A DNA stretch of 18,001 bases, from the NCBI GenBank assembly GCA_964471755.1, contig CAYYJM010000115.1, positions 1-18,001 of the forward strand. The letters are read 5' to 3'. Positions 8,258 through 15,318 of the stretch are shown here, in pieces; within the stretch, counting starts at the first letter, position 1; every line of letters starts with the position of its first letter. The DNA comes from CAYYJM01 sp964471755 (GTDB lineage: Bacteria; Planctomycetota; Planctomycetia; Gemmatales; Gemmataceae). The notes under the pieces are model-generated. The model was not told the DNA's origin and made no database searches. It saw nothing but the letters and a program-made list of their open reading frames with translations. Both the position numbers and the translations under genes were made by a program.

Positions 8258-8383
8258 GAATGAATCTCCCGGAAGAACAGAACTGACATCAACCCGGTGG
8301 ACGCTTTCCTGGCCGAGGTTGGCTGTCAAGGGTGGGACTGGAGAAGGCTGCTGTGGAAAGAAGCGTTCGCTAGACCCGTTTGG

Positions 8384-8392
8384 AGTATATCA
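8384..8392 (-). promoter_or_regulatory. Putative extended -10 promoter for the RRM gene
   Basis: On the - strand the sequence reads TGATATACT: a TATACT -10 element (5 of 6 consensus) preceded by the TGn extension. A -35 match 17 nt upstream is poor (TTCCGA), which is typical where the extended -10 compensates. A start near 8377 would give a leader of about 120 nt before the GTG at 8257. The 209-nt gap from the upstream hydrolase gene (ending at 8467) supports independent transcription. Found by eye only. Confidence 0.45.
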
Positions 8393-8466
8393 AGGCGATT
8401 TCGCAATCGGAAGCCTCTATTTCTACGAATTTTTTCGAACGTCGCCAGGGCTTCGATAGCAGGGGT

Positions 8467-9378
8467 CTACTTTCCCATCGGCAAGATCGCTCGCGATCGC
8501 AGCCATTCCTCGCACCGCTTCGGCCAGGTCGAACTGGTGTGGCTCGACGGCCGCAGCCCGAAACCATGTCCGCCACTGCCGAAAACGTGCAACTCCGTCG
8601 GCACGCCGAGTTTCTTCAACGCCAGGAACAACGCGATGCTGTTCTCCGGCAAGACCCGGTCGTTGGCGGCATGAGCGAAGAAACTCGGCGGCGTCTCCTT
8701 GCTCGGCCGGATTTCCGGTGCCAGGTCCGTCGGCTTGCCCTTGACGGTCAGGTACGCCGGATAGATCAGCACCACGAAATCGGGCCGGCAGCTCTCGCGA
8801 TCGGCCGCATCGACGGCCGGGTAGCTTCGCTTGTCGGAGTTCGTCGCCGTCCACGCGGTCAGGTGACCGCCGGCCGAGAAACCGAGCATGCCGATCCGGT
8901 CGGCCTTCAGACCCCATTCCTTCGCCTTGCTGCGAACCAGACTGATCGCCCGCTGGGCATCGTGCTGAGCCTGCGGCGGAGCCTGATCGGTCGGCGTGCC
9001 CATCCGCCGAGGAACGCGATACTTCAAGACGATGCCGGTGACGCCGAGTTGGTTGAGCCACTCGGCCACCTCGACGCCCTCCAGGTCCCAGGCGAGGATG
9101 TTGTAGCCGCCGCCCGGCGCGATCACGACGGCCACGCCGGTGTCGATTTCCTTTGCCGGCCGGTAGATCGTCAGCGTCGGCCTGGTGATGTCCGTCAGCC
9201 GACGCGTGACGGTCTGGCCCTGCTTCGTCTCGATGTTCCTCTCCGGGCCGATCTCGGCCTTCTCACCCGGAGCCGGCCCGGGCCAGAGATCAACGACGAT
9301 CGGCTTCTCGGCCGCGGGCACCGAGAAGCTGAACCCCAGGACGCACAGGGCCGCGATGGCCCAGCGAATGCTCTTCAC
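8467..9378 (-). CDS. Secreted alpha/beta hydrolase (BD-FAE/acetyl-esterase-like)
   Basis: This 303-residue protein begins at GTG 9378, preceded by AGGAG with a 6-nt spacer. A signal peptide covers about residues 1-23 (RWAIAALCVLGFSF, then VPAA). The alpha/beta hydrolase core shows the oxyanion segment APGGGY (87-92), nucleophile elbow GFSAGG with Ser168, acid Asp240 in HAANDRVLPEN, and catalytic His271 in GGHGFG. This order and these motifs match the Aes/BD-FAE group of carbohydrate esterases and xylan or feruloyl-type esterases. Acting in the periplasm or outside, it probably removes acyl groups from polysaccharides, but the substrate cannot be read from sequence. It lies 12 nt downstream of the propeller-cytochrome gene on the same strand, so the two are likely one operon. 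No obvious terminator follows. Confidence 0.92.
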   Translation of the reverse strand: MKSIRWAIAALCVLGFSFSVPAAEKPIVVDLWPGPAPGEKAEIGPERNIETKQGQTVTRRLTDITRPTLTIYRPAKEIDTGVAVVIAPGGGYNILAWDLEGVEVAEWLNQLGVTGIVLKYRVPRRMGTPTDQAPPQAQHDAQRAISLVRSKAKEWGLKADRIGMLGFSAGGHLTAWTATNSDKRSYPAVDAADRESCRPDFVVLIYPAYLTVKGKPTDLAPEIRPSKETPPSFFAHAANDRVLPENSIALFLALKKLGVPTELHVFGSGGHGFGLRPSSHTSSTWPKRCEEWLRSRAILPMGK

Positions 9379-9390
9379 GACAGTCTCCTG

Positions 9391-11964
9391 TCACTTCTGA
9401 AAGGCCCGCGCCTGCCGTCGGCCGGCCGACTCCATGTAGGCGATCAAATCGAGAATCTCGTCCGCCGTCAGCACATCCACGAGCTTGTCCGGCATCGGCG
9501 ACACCTTCGATGCCATGCGTTCGTCGATTTCGCTCTTCTTGAACGTCACCCGTGTCGGCTCCAGCGGATTGGGCTGCACAGAGATCGTCTCAGGCGTTTC
9601 ATCCACGACCCGGCCGACGACCTGCTTGCCGCTGGACAGGTTGAACACCTCGTTGTGATACTGCTCCGAGATGACCTTCGACGGCTCCATGACCGCTTCG
9701 AGGATCTCCCGCCGACCGTAGCGACTGGCGACGGCCGTCAGGTCCGGGCCGACGCCGCCACCAGACTCGCCGAAGCGGTGACACTTCAGGCACTGCGCCG
9801 CTGCGTAGGACTGCTTGCCCTTCTCGTAGTTTCGGCCGCGATCGACCTTGTCGAGCTGCGACAGGATCTCGTCGAACTTCCACTCCTTGAACACCGGCCG
9901 CGGCTTGACGTCGTAGTTCGCTGCGGCGGCCGCCTCCTTGTTGATCGACTCCAGCGTCGGCTTCAGGGCCGTGTACTCCGCCGCCGACAGGTTGGCGACG
10001 AACTCCTTGAGGAAGTTCTTGTAGAAGTTGCCGAAGCTGTTGCCGTCGGCGTAGGGCCGGCCCGCTTCCTCGAACCAGCGTGTAACCTCCGCCGGATGCC
10101 CCAGGCGCTTCCGTTTCGGCGAGAAGAAGGTCAGGTACTCCTTGCGCTGATCGAGCGTCCAGAAGCCGACCGGCAGCGTTCGCAGATGGAACAGGTAGAA
10201 GATCTCCTCTTCCTGCGTCTTCGCGTCGGCCATGAGTTTCAGACACTTCGCCAGGACCTTCGGCGACTGCAGATTGATCAGCAGACGGGCCACCTCACGG
10301 TTAACCATGTCGCTCTTGCCGGGAAGGGCCGGCTCCAGTTCGGCGAGTAGTTTACGCACCGACTCACCGATCGGCTGGCCCTGCCGGATGAAGCTCAGGC
10401 CCAGGACACGCAGTTTGTCGAGTTGCAGGGGTTCGGGCAGCTTCGCCAGCGGGAACTTCTCCAGGGCCTTGAGCAGGTCGGCCTGCGTCGAGCGGTCGCC
10501 GTAGCGGGCCAGCGCGAGCAGGGCCGTCAACGCCGCCTGCGGCTCCTTCTCGGCCAGCGCCTTCGCCTTCCAGGTGTCAACCGGCTGCCACTCGATCGCG
10601 ATCCGGGCGGCATAGCGCAGGAAGCGATCCGGGCTGCCCAGATGCGGCCAGGCCGCCTCGACCGCCTTCGGATCGACCTTGCCGTGGAACGCCTCCAGGG
10701 ACCGCCGCAGGGCGCGTTCCTTCGCCCCTTCGGTGTTCTTCAGGTTCGCCGGCGTCGTCGGCTCGGGGCCGACGTAGCTGACGCGGTACAGGGCTCCCTG
10801 CGTGTTCCGCCCGCCAATCGTGAAGTACATCGCGCCGTCGTCGCCAACGACCATGTCGGTCACGTTGAGCGGCTTCTTCGGCCCGTTGCCGGTCAGCCCC
10901 TTCGGAGCGACGAAGTTCTCCAGCGTCGCCGTGTAGCTCGATCCGTCTGGCTTCAGGTGCAGGGCGATGATTCGGCCATACGTCCAGTCGAGAACGTAGA
11001 TCGCCTTCTGATACTTGGCCGGGAACTTCGTGCCGATGCCGTTGCTGACGCCGGTCGGCGAGCCGAGGCCGACGTCGAGGCCGGGCAGGCTGTCGGGGTA
11101 GAAATCCGGCCATTTGCCGGTGCCGCTGCGCCAGCCGAACTCGGCTCCGCTGGTGCAGTGGTTGACGCGGGTCGGCCGATACCACGGCATGCCCCAGTCC
11201 CATTCCATGTCGCTGTCGTAGGTGAACAGCTCACCATCGGCGTTGAAGGCCATGTCGTAGGCGTTGCGGAAGCCGGCCAGCATCAGTTCCCACTTCTTGC
11301 CCTCGGCATCGGTGCGGACAACGTAGCCGCCCGGGGCCAGGATGCCGGTGGCATGGCCGTTACCGTCCCACTGCCGGGGCAGGAGCTGATCCTCGCCCCA
11401 GTGACGGTGCGGCGACGCGGGGTCGAGCCCTTCGGGCAGTTTGGTGTGGTTGCCGTTGATGACGTAGATCTTGTCATCCGGGCCGAGGACGACCGCGTGC
11501 GGGCCGTGTTCGCCGTTGCCGTCGAAACGCTTCAGGAACTCGATGCTGTCGTACTGATCGGTGTTCTTCGTGTCCCGGCAGCGGTAGAGGCCGAAGCCCT
11601 TCGGGCCGATGCCGTTGACGTAGAGCGAGCCGTGAGCGTGGAGCAGGCCCATCGACCCGCTGATCGGCAGGTTGAGCCTGTCGATGCTGGCCACCTTGCC
11701 GTCCTTGAGGGTGACGCGGAGCGTCGGCTGGTTCTGCTGACCGGAGATGATGAGCCGGCCCTTGTCGTCCTTGGCCATGCAGATCCACGACCCTTCCTTG
11801 GCCGGGTCGGCGGTGTGGAGCAGTTCGATCTTGAAGCCCGGCGGCACGGCCAGGGTATCGGCCGGCGTCGCCTCGCGTTTGGCCTTCTTCCCCTGGGCAT
11901 CGAGCCCGGCGGGTAGGCCCACGACCAGAAGTAACCCCAGGAGCAGTAGAGAGCGTCGCAGCAC
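9391..11964 (-). CDS. Secreted beta-propeller / HEAT-like / cytochrome c protein (membrane-bound dehydrogenase type)
   Basis: This protein has about 857 residues. I chose GTG 11964 because GAGG precedes it by 8 nt and it gives a clean signal peptide (LRRSLLLLGLLLVVGLPAG, then LDAQ). An in-frame ATG at 12000 would add 12 partly acidic residues and has no ribosome binding site. In numbering from 12000, residues about 55-420 form a beta-propeller like PQQ/sorbosone-type dehydrogenases (GEHGPHAVVLGPDDKIYVI, GFRNAYDMAFNADGELF). An alpha-helical HEAT-like region follows (about 430-600). The C-terminus carries the Pirellula/Verrucomicrobium-type heme domain (TIGR02603-like), with CLKCH at 737-741 and a probable distal Met836 in SPMPD. 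The family is expanded in planctomycetes and is thought to oxidise sugars or polyols, passing electrons to cytochrome c. It is the first gene of an operon with the esterase. The true substrate and cofactor are unproven. Confidence 0.93.
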   Translation of the reverse strand: MLRRSLLLLGLLLVVGLPAGLDAQGKKAKREATPADTLAVPPGFKIELLHTADPAKEGSWICMAKDDKGRLIISGQQNQPTLRVTLKDGKVASIDRLNLPISGSMGLLHAHGSLYVNGIGPKGFGLYRCRDTKNTDQYDSIEFLKRFDGNGEHGPHAVVLGPDDKIYVINGNHTKLPEGLDPASPHRHWGEDQLLPRQWDGNGHATGILAPGGYVVRTDAEGKKWELMLAGFRNAYDMAFNADGELFTYDSDMEWDWGMPWYRPTRVNHCTSGAEFGWRSGTGKWPDFYPDSLPGLDVGLGSPTGVSNGIGTKFPAKYQKAIYVLDWTYGRIIALHLKPDGSSYTATLENFVAPKGLTGNGPKKPLNVTDMVVGDDGAMYFTIGGRNTQGALYRVSYVGPEPTTPANLKNTEGAKERALRRSLEAFHGKVDPKAVEAAWPHLGSPDRFLRYAARIAIEWQPVDTWKAKALAEKEPQAALTALLALARYGDRSTQADLLKALEKFPLAKLPEPLQLDKLRVLGLSFIRQGQPIGESVRKLLAELEPALPGKSDMVNREVARLLINLQSPKVLAKCLKLMADAKTQEEEIFYLFHLRTLPVGFWTLDQRKEYLTFFSPKRKRLGHPAEVTRWFEEAGRPYADGNSFGNFYKNFLKEFVANLSAAEYTALKPTLESINKEAAAAANYDVKPRPVFKEWKFDEILSQLDKVDRGRNYEKGKQSYAAAQCLKCHRFGESGGGVGPDLTAVASRYGRREILEAVMEPSKVISEQYHNEVFNLSSGKQVVGRVVDETPETISVQPNPLEPTRVTFKKSEIDERMASKVSPMPDKLVDVLTADEILDLIAYMESAGRRQARAFQK

Positions 11965-12028
11965 GGCAGGAACCTCAACGTCGGCGGGATGGCGAATCAT
12001 GCGAAGTGATCAGCATAGCGGATGCGCC

Positions 12029-12084
12029 GCCGGCCCGCACGCGGAATCAGGTCGGAAGCGAATCAAAAAACAGAGCGGGCCGGC
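12029..12084. repeat. 10-bp inverted repeat in the divergent intergenic region
   Basis: GCCGGCCCGC (12029-12038) is exactly complementary to GCGGGCCGGC (12075-12084), with a 36-nt spacer containing AATCAAAAAA. It sits in the gap (about 250 nt) between the divergently transcribed propeller-cytochrome and DUF374 genes. It could be an operator-like site or a structured leader element. In GC-rich DNA such a match may also arise by chance. No convincing promoter for the + gene was found in the rest of this gap. Confidence 0.4.
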
Positions 12085-12220
12085 ACTTCGATGCCCGGGG
12101 TGCGAAGGTGGTACGACCGACTCGCGCCGGTTGCTCTTGTCCTGACGGAGCGGCCCAGGCAAGATACGCATCCGCTTCCCCACGTCCGCCACGGCCCGGG
12201 AGGCAAAGGAGGCCTCTTAC

Positions 12221-12928
12221 GTGAAGATCCGTTCTCCCTGGCTCGTTCGTCCGATCGCCCTGATTGCCGCTCTGGTCGTCCGCTGCTGGGCGGGAACGCT
12301 GCGGGGGCGGCTCCATGATCCGGAGGGCCTCGTACCGCCACCGCTCGCCGGCGAACAGCGCTATATCTACGCCTTCTGGCACGAGTATCTTCTGCTGCCG
12401 CTGACACGCATCAGTCAGGGGAACGTTCACGTCCTCATCAGCAAGCACGCCGATGGCCAGCTCATCGCCGAGACGGCCCGGCTGCTTCTGCTCTCGACGG
12501 TGCCCGGGTCGAGTACCCGAGGTGGTGTGCAGGCCATCCGACGGATGCAGCAGATCGCCCGACGCGGCCATCTGGCCTTCACGCCGGACGGCCCCCGGGG
12601 ACCACGCCGCAAGGTTCAACCGGGAATGATCTGGACGGCGTCGGCAACCGGCCTGCCGATCGTTCCGGTCGGCCTGGCTGGGGCGAACGGCCTGCGCATG
12701 CGCAGTTGGGACCGCTTCTTCCTCCCCTGGCCGAACAGTCCGGTCGCCGGCATCATCGGGCAGCCGATCCACGTTCCTCCGGACTTGACGCGGGCACAAC
12801 TGGAGGAGTACCGCCAGGTCGTCGAGGACGCCATCAATCGAGCCACGGAACAGGCCGAGACCTGGCTGGAAACCGGCGAACTACCGCTCGACGTTTCCCC
12901 CGAGACGGTGGCGTGCCCGGCCGCCTGA
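12221..12928 (+). CDS. DUF374-type lysophospholipid acyltransferase
   Basis: This 235-residue protein starts at GTG 12221, with a near-perfect AAAGGAGG (12205-12212) and 8-nt spacer. Residues about 8-24 form a hydrophobic N-terminal anchor. Signature blocks of the DUF374/LPLAT family are present in order: FWHEYLLLPL with His54-Glu55 in the position of the acyltransferase HxxxxD box, SKHADGQLIAE (74-84), STRGGVQAI (98-106), and TPDGPRGPRRKVQPG (121-135), which replaces the FPEGTRS box of PlsC. Family members transfer acyl chains to lysophospholipids or lipid A-type acceptors at the inner face of the membrane. The acceptor here is not predictable. The next gene, 90 nt downstream on the same strand, is an LplT-like transporter fused to a degenerate acyltransferase, which suggests a joint role in lysophospholipid salvage or remodelling. 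Confidence 0.88.
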   Translation: MKIRSPWLVRPIALIAALVVRCWAGTLRGRLHDPEGLVPPPLAGEQRYIYAFWHEYLLLPLTRISQGNVHVLISKHADGQLIAETARLLLLSTVPGSSTRGGVQAIRRMQQIARRGHLAFTPDGPRGPRRKVQPGMIWTASATGLPIVPVGLAGANGLRMRSWDRFFLPWPNSPVAGIIGQPIHVPPDLTRAQLEEYRQVVEDAINRATEQAETWLETGELPLDVSPETVACPAA

Positions 12929-13018
12929 ACCCTCGCTCGCCGACGAACCTCCGGGCGATATATTGACCTGCGTCGGCTCCTGGATCGGGCCGCCCCGCCT
13001 TTCGACGATGAGGAACCT

Positions 13019-15124
13019 ATGTCGCGTTTCCAGCCGGCCGACCATCTCCATTCGCGCACCTACATCGGCCTCCTCATCGCCCAGTTCCTGGCTGCCTTCA
13101 ACGACCAGGCCATCCACGCGGCGGCGATGTTCTACGCCATTAACACGGTCACGCTGACCGAGGGCCAGGCCATTTCGTTGATGCCGATTCTGTTCTTCGC
13201 TCCCTGGGCTCTGTTCGGCACGACGGCCGGTTACCTCGCCGATCGGTACTCCAAACGCTCGACGCTCGTCTTCTGGAAATTCAGCGAGATCCCGATTGCC
13301 GGCCTGGCCCTGTTCGGCTTCTGGCTGGGACGAACCTATCCCGAGCATGACGAACTCTCCGCCTGGCTGGTTCTCGGCACCGTCTTTCTGATGGGCACCC
13401 ACAGCGCCTTCTTCGTACCGGCGAAGTATGGCGTCATGCCCGAGATCCTCACGCCGCGGATGCTGTCGCGCGGCAACGGTCTGCTCGAGTCGCTGTCGTT
13501 CCTGGCGATCATCCTGGGCACCGTGGTCGGCGGCGTTCTCTCGACGATCTTCCGTGGCAACGAGATCTGGATCGGCGTCGTCCTGATGACCCTGGCCGCC
13601 ATCGGATCGGTGGCCAGTCTGCTGATCGTGCGGATGCCGGCGAGCAATCCGAAGCGGCCCTTCCCGTACCTGATCTACGGCCCGCTGTACAGCAGCATCC
13701 GGACGATGCTCACGTCGAAGCCGCTGGCCTTCGCCGTGCTGGGCATCGCCTTCTTCACCTTCATCGTCGCCTTCATGCGGGCGACGGTCTACATGCACGG
13801 CAGCAGTCAGGTGCCGCCCTGGACCGAGTTGTGGACCAGTGTCATTGTCGGCATGGTGGCCTTCGGCATCGGGGTCGGGAGTCCGCTGGTCGGCTACCTC
13901 TCCGGTGGCAAGGTCGAGTTGGGCCTGATTCCCGTCGGAGCTGCTGGCATGATCGTCGCCACCTCCTGTGCGGCCCTGTGGCTCGACTTCATTCCGGGCC
14001 TGATCGCGTGCATCGTCGCGATCGGCTTCTTCACCGGGTTCTACCTCGTGCCGCTGTTCACGTTGCTGCAACACCGGGCTCCGAAGGCGAGCAAGGGCGA
14101 TGCGGTCGCCACGAGCAACTTCATCAACGTCATCGGAGCCATCGTCGCCTCACTGGTCTTCTTCGGAGTGGATCAGGTCGCCCAGGTCACGGGCTTCGCC
14201 CCGAGACTCGATCAGAAGGATCTGGCCGTCGAGGTACTGGCGAAGGCTCCCAAGTTCGAGCATGGCCGACCGCATCGGATCGACTTCGAGAGTGGCCGCG
14301 TCATCCACGCCGGCTCGAACGGTGAGATGATCGACAACTTCCAGGAGACGCTCGCCGCCGGCGATCGAGTGCAACTGAGCGCCTACGAACTGGGCGGCAA
14401 GACGCACTTTCGGCTTCGACCGGAGAACACGCCCCAGATCCCCGCCTTCGACAAGCATCATCTGCCGCAACTGCTGTTCCTCAGTGCCGCGGCGTTGACA
14501 CTCGTGACCCTGGTCCTGCTCTGGGCGCAGTTGTCGTACCTGTTCTATCGCACCCGGCTCTGGCTCCGCTGGCGTGGCAAGGCGCAGATCGAATCGGCCG
14601 GTAGCAACAACGTTCCGGACACGGGTCCCGCTCTAGTCGTGACCAATGCTCCGAGCGAGATGCGCTCGTTGCAGGTCCTCTCCTGCATCGACCGGGTCGG
14701 TCGTTACCTGATGATCGAGAATCGGCGTGAGCCGATACCGGGTGGGCCCCGCGCGCTGGCGGTCGTGCCGGAAGATCAGGCGGAGCGGTTCGACTGGCAG
14801 TCGGTCCAGAAGAAGGCCGAAAGGACTCTCCAGCGCGGCGAGATCGTCGCGCTGCCGCTGCTGGGCCACTCGGCGGAATCCCAGGTCGATGCCGTCTATC
14901 AGGCGGTGCAGAGCGATCGACCCGTGCCGGTGGTGCCCGTCTTCGTCGAGGTGCGCCAGGAACGCCCCGGACGACCGGAGACGGTCTACGTCGTCATCGG
15001 GCCGGCTCTGCCGCCGGAAACGCCGTTGGCCGAGGTCCAGGAAGCAATTCGCCGCCTGGGCGAAGAGATGGCCGTACGCCGTCGCCTCGGCGAGCCGCCG
15101 TTGCCGGCGGTGGAGGCGCATTGA
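13019..15124 (+). CDS. LplT/Aas-like MFS transporter fused to a degenerate PlsC-type acyltransferase domain
   Basis: This 701-residue protein starts at ATG 13019, after GAGGAA about 5 nt upstream. The first ~390 residues are an MFS permease of the lysophospholipid-transporter type, with FNDQAIHAAAMFYAIN near 27-42, the GYLADRYSKRSTL loop near 71-83, and FVPAKYGVMPEILTPRMLSRGNG near 133-155. A soluble segment of about 90 residues (about 388-480) separates this from a last hydrophobic helix (about 482-508). The C-terminal region (about 525-690) has the length and position of the acyltransferase domain in Aas-like fusions. However, the NHxSxxD box reads NAPSEMR at 543-549, without the His and Asp, and the FPEG box reads LPLLG at 612-616. 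Transport or flipping of lysophospholipid is likely; acyl transfer by this domain is not expected. A TATATT sequence at 12959-12964 could be a -10 element, but no -35 was seen. Confidence 0.9.
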   Translation: MSRFQPADHLHSRTYIGLLIAQFLAAFNDQAIHAAAMFYAINTVTLTEGQAISLMPILFFAPWALFGTTAGYLADRYSKRSTLVFWKFSEIPIAGLALFGFWLGRTYPEHDELSAWLVLGTVFLMGTHSAFFVPAKYGVMPEILTPRMLSRGNGLLESLSFLAIILGTVVGGVLSTIFRGNEIWIGVVLMTLAAIGSVASLLIVRMPASNPKRPFPYLIYGPLYSSIRTMLTSKPLAFAVLGIAFFTFIVAFMRATVYMHGSSQVPPWTELWTSVIVGMVAFGIGVGSPLVGYLSGGKVELGLIPVGAAGMIVATSCAALWLDFIPGLIACIVAIGFFTGFYLVPLFTLLQHRAPKASKGDAVATSNFINVIGAIVASLVFFGVDQVAQVTGFAPRLDQKDLAVEVLAKAPKFEHGRPHRIDFESGRVIHAGSNGEMIDNFQETLAAGDRVQLSAYELGGKTHFRLRPENTPQIPAFDKHHLPQLLFLSAAALTLVTLVLLWAQLSYLFYRTRLWLRWRGKAQIESAGSNNVPDTGPALVVTNAPSEMRSLQVLSCIDRVGRYLMIENRREPIPGGPRALAVVPEDQAERFDWQSVQKKAERTLQRGEIVALPLLGHSAESQVDAVYQAVQSDRPVPVVPVFVEVRQERPGRPETVYVVIGPALPPETPLAEVQEAIRRLGEEMAVRRRLGEPPLPAVEAH

Positions 15125-15129
15125 GCCCG
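15098..15129 (+). repeat. Direct repeat copy 1 (includes MFS stop codon)
   Basis: These 32 bases, covering the last codons (P-L-P-A-V-E-A-H-stop) of the MFS gene and five bases beyond, recur at 15271-15302 with 30 of 32 identities. One difference is a silent Ala codon change and the other changes Ala to Gly, so the second copy would encode the same tail with one substitution. The two copies flank the hairpin array exactly. Confidence 0.85.
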
Positions 15130-15163
15130 GAGGTGTGGCATATTATTCGGGAGGGGGAAGGCC

Positions 15164-15272
15164 GCCCCGGCATAAATGCCGGGGCTACGTGACGAAGCCT
15201 GGTAAACCAGGCTCTCCGGGGCAGCCTGGTTCACCAGGCTTTCCTTCCCAGGCCCGGCATTTATGCCGGGCC
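15164..15272. repeat. Array of four palindromic hairpins between convergent genes
   Basis: Four perfect short-loop hairpins follow each other: 15164-15185 (10-bp arms, loop AA), 15196-15213 (8-bp arms AGCCTGGT/ACCAGGCT, loop AA), 15223-15240 (same 8-bp arms, loop TC) and 15251-15272 (10-bp arms, loop TT). The outer two share the core CCCGGCAT/ATGCCGGG and the inner two share AGCCTGGT, so the array is itself symmetric (A-B-B-A) and could fold as one large structure. It resembles composite REP/MITE-like elements and may act as a bidirectional terminator for the convergent MFS and permease genes. It is flanked by a 32-bp direct repeat. The structure is seen directly; its function is inferred. 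Confidence 0.85.
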
Positions 15273-15302
15273 GTTGCCGGCCGTGGAGGGGCATTGAGCC
15301 CG
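15271..15302 (+). repeat. Direct repeat copy 2 (duplicated MFS gene tail)
   Basis: The second copy of the 32-bp direct repeat starts exactly where the fourth hairpin ends and overlaps it by 2 nt. It encodes P-L-P-A-V-E-G-H-stop in the frame corresponding to copy 1. It ends 16 nt before the stop of the convergent permease gene at 15319. Confidence 0.85.
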
Positions 15303-15318
15303 CCGCGCCGACTCCGGC

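Noticed and set aside
8380..10350. Long + strand open frame (656 codons) over the hydrolase and cytochrome genes
   Set aside because: It lies opposite two genes with complete catalytic and heme motifs; the product is Arg/Leu/Asp-rich without any family motif, as expected for a high-GC shadow.
10423..11916. + strand open frame (497 codons) over the propeller domain
   Set aside because: Antisense shadow of the beta-propeller coding sequence, with Val/Arg/Asp bias and no motif.
12129..12175. Possible sigma70 promoter in front of the DUF374 gene
   Set aside because: TTGTCC/TTGCTC candidates lack a matching -10 at acceptable spacing, so it was not listed.
12881..14074. - strand open frame (397 codons) opposite the MFS gene
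   Set aside because: Extremely polar, repeat-poor product with no hydrophobic core; the + strand encodes a clear MFS permease.
15164..15272. Possible CRISPR array
   Set aside because: The units are palindromes of two different kinds in A-B-B-A order with spacers of only 10 nt, and no cas gene is nearby.
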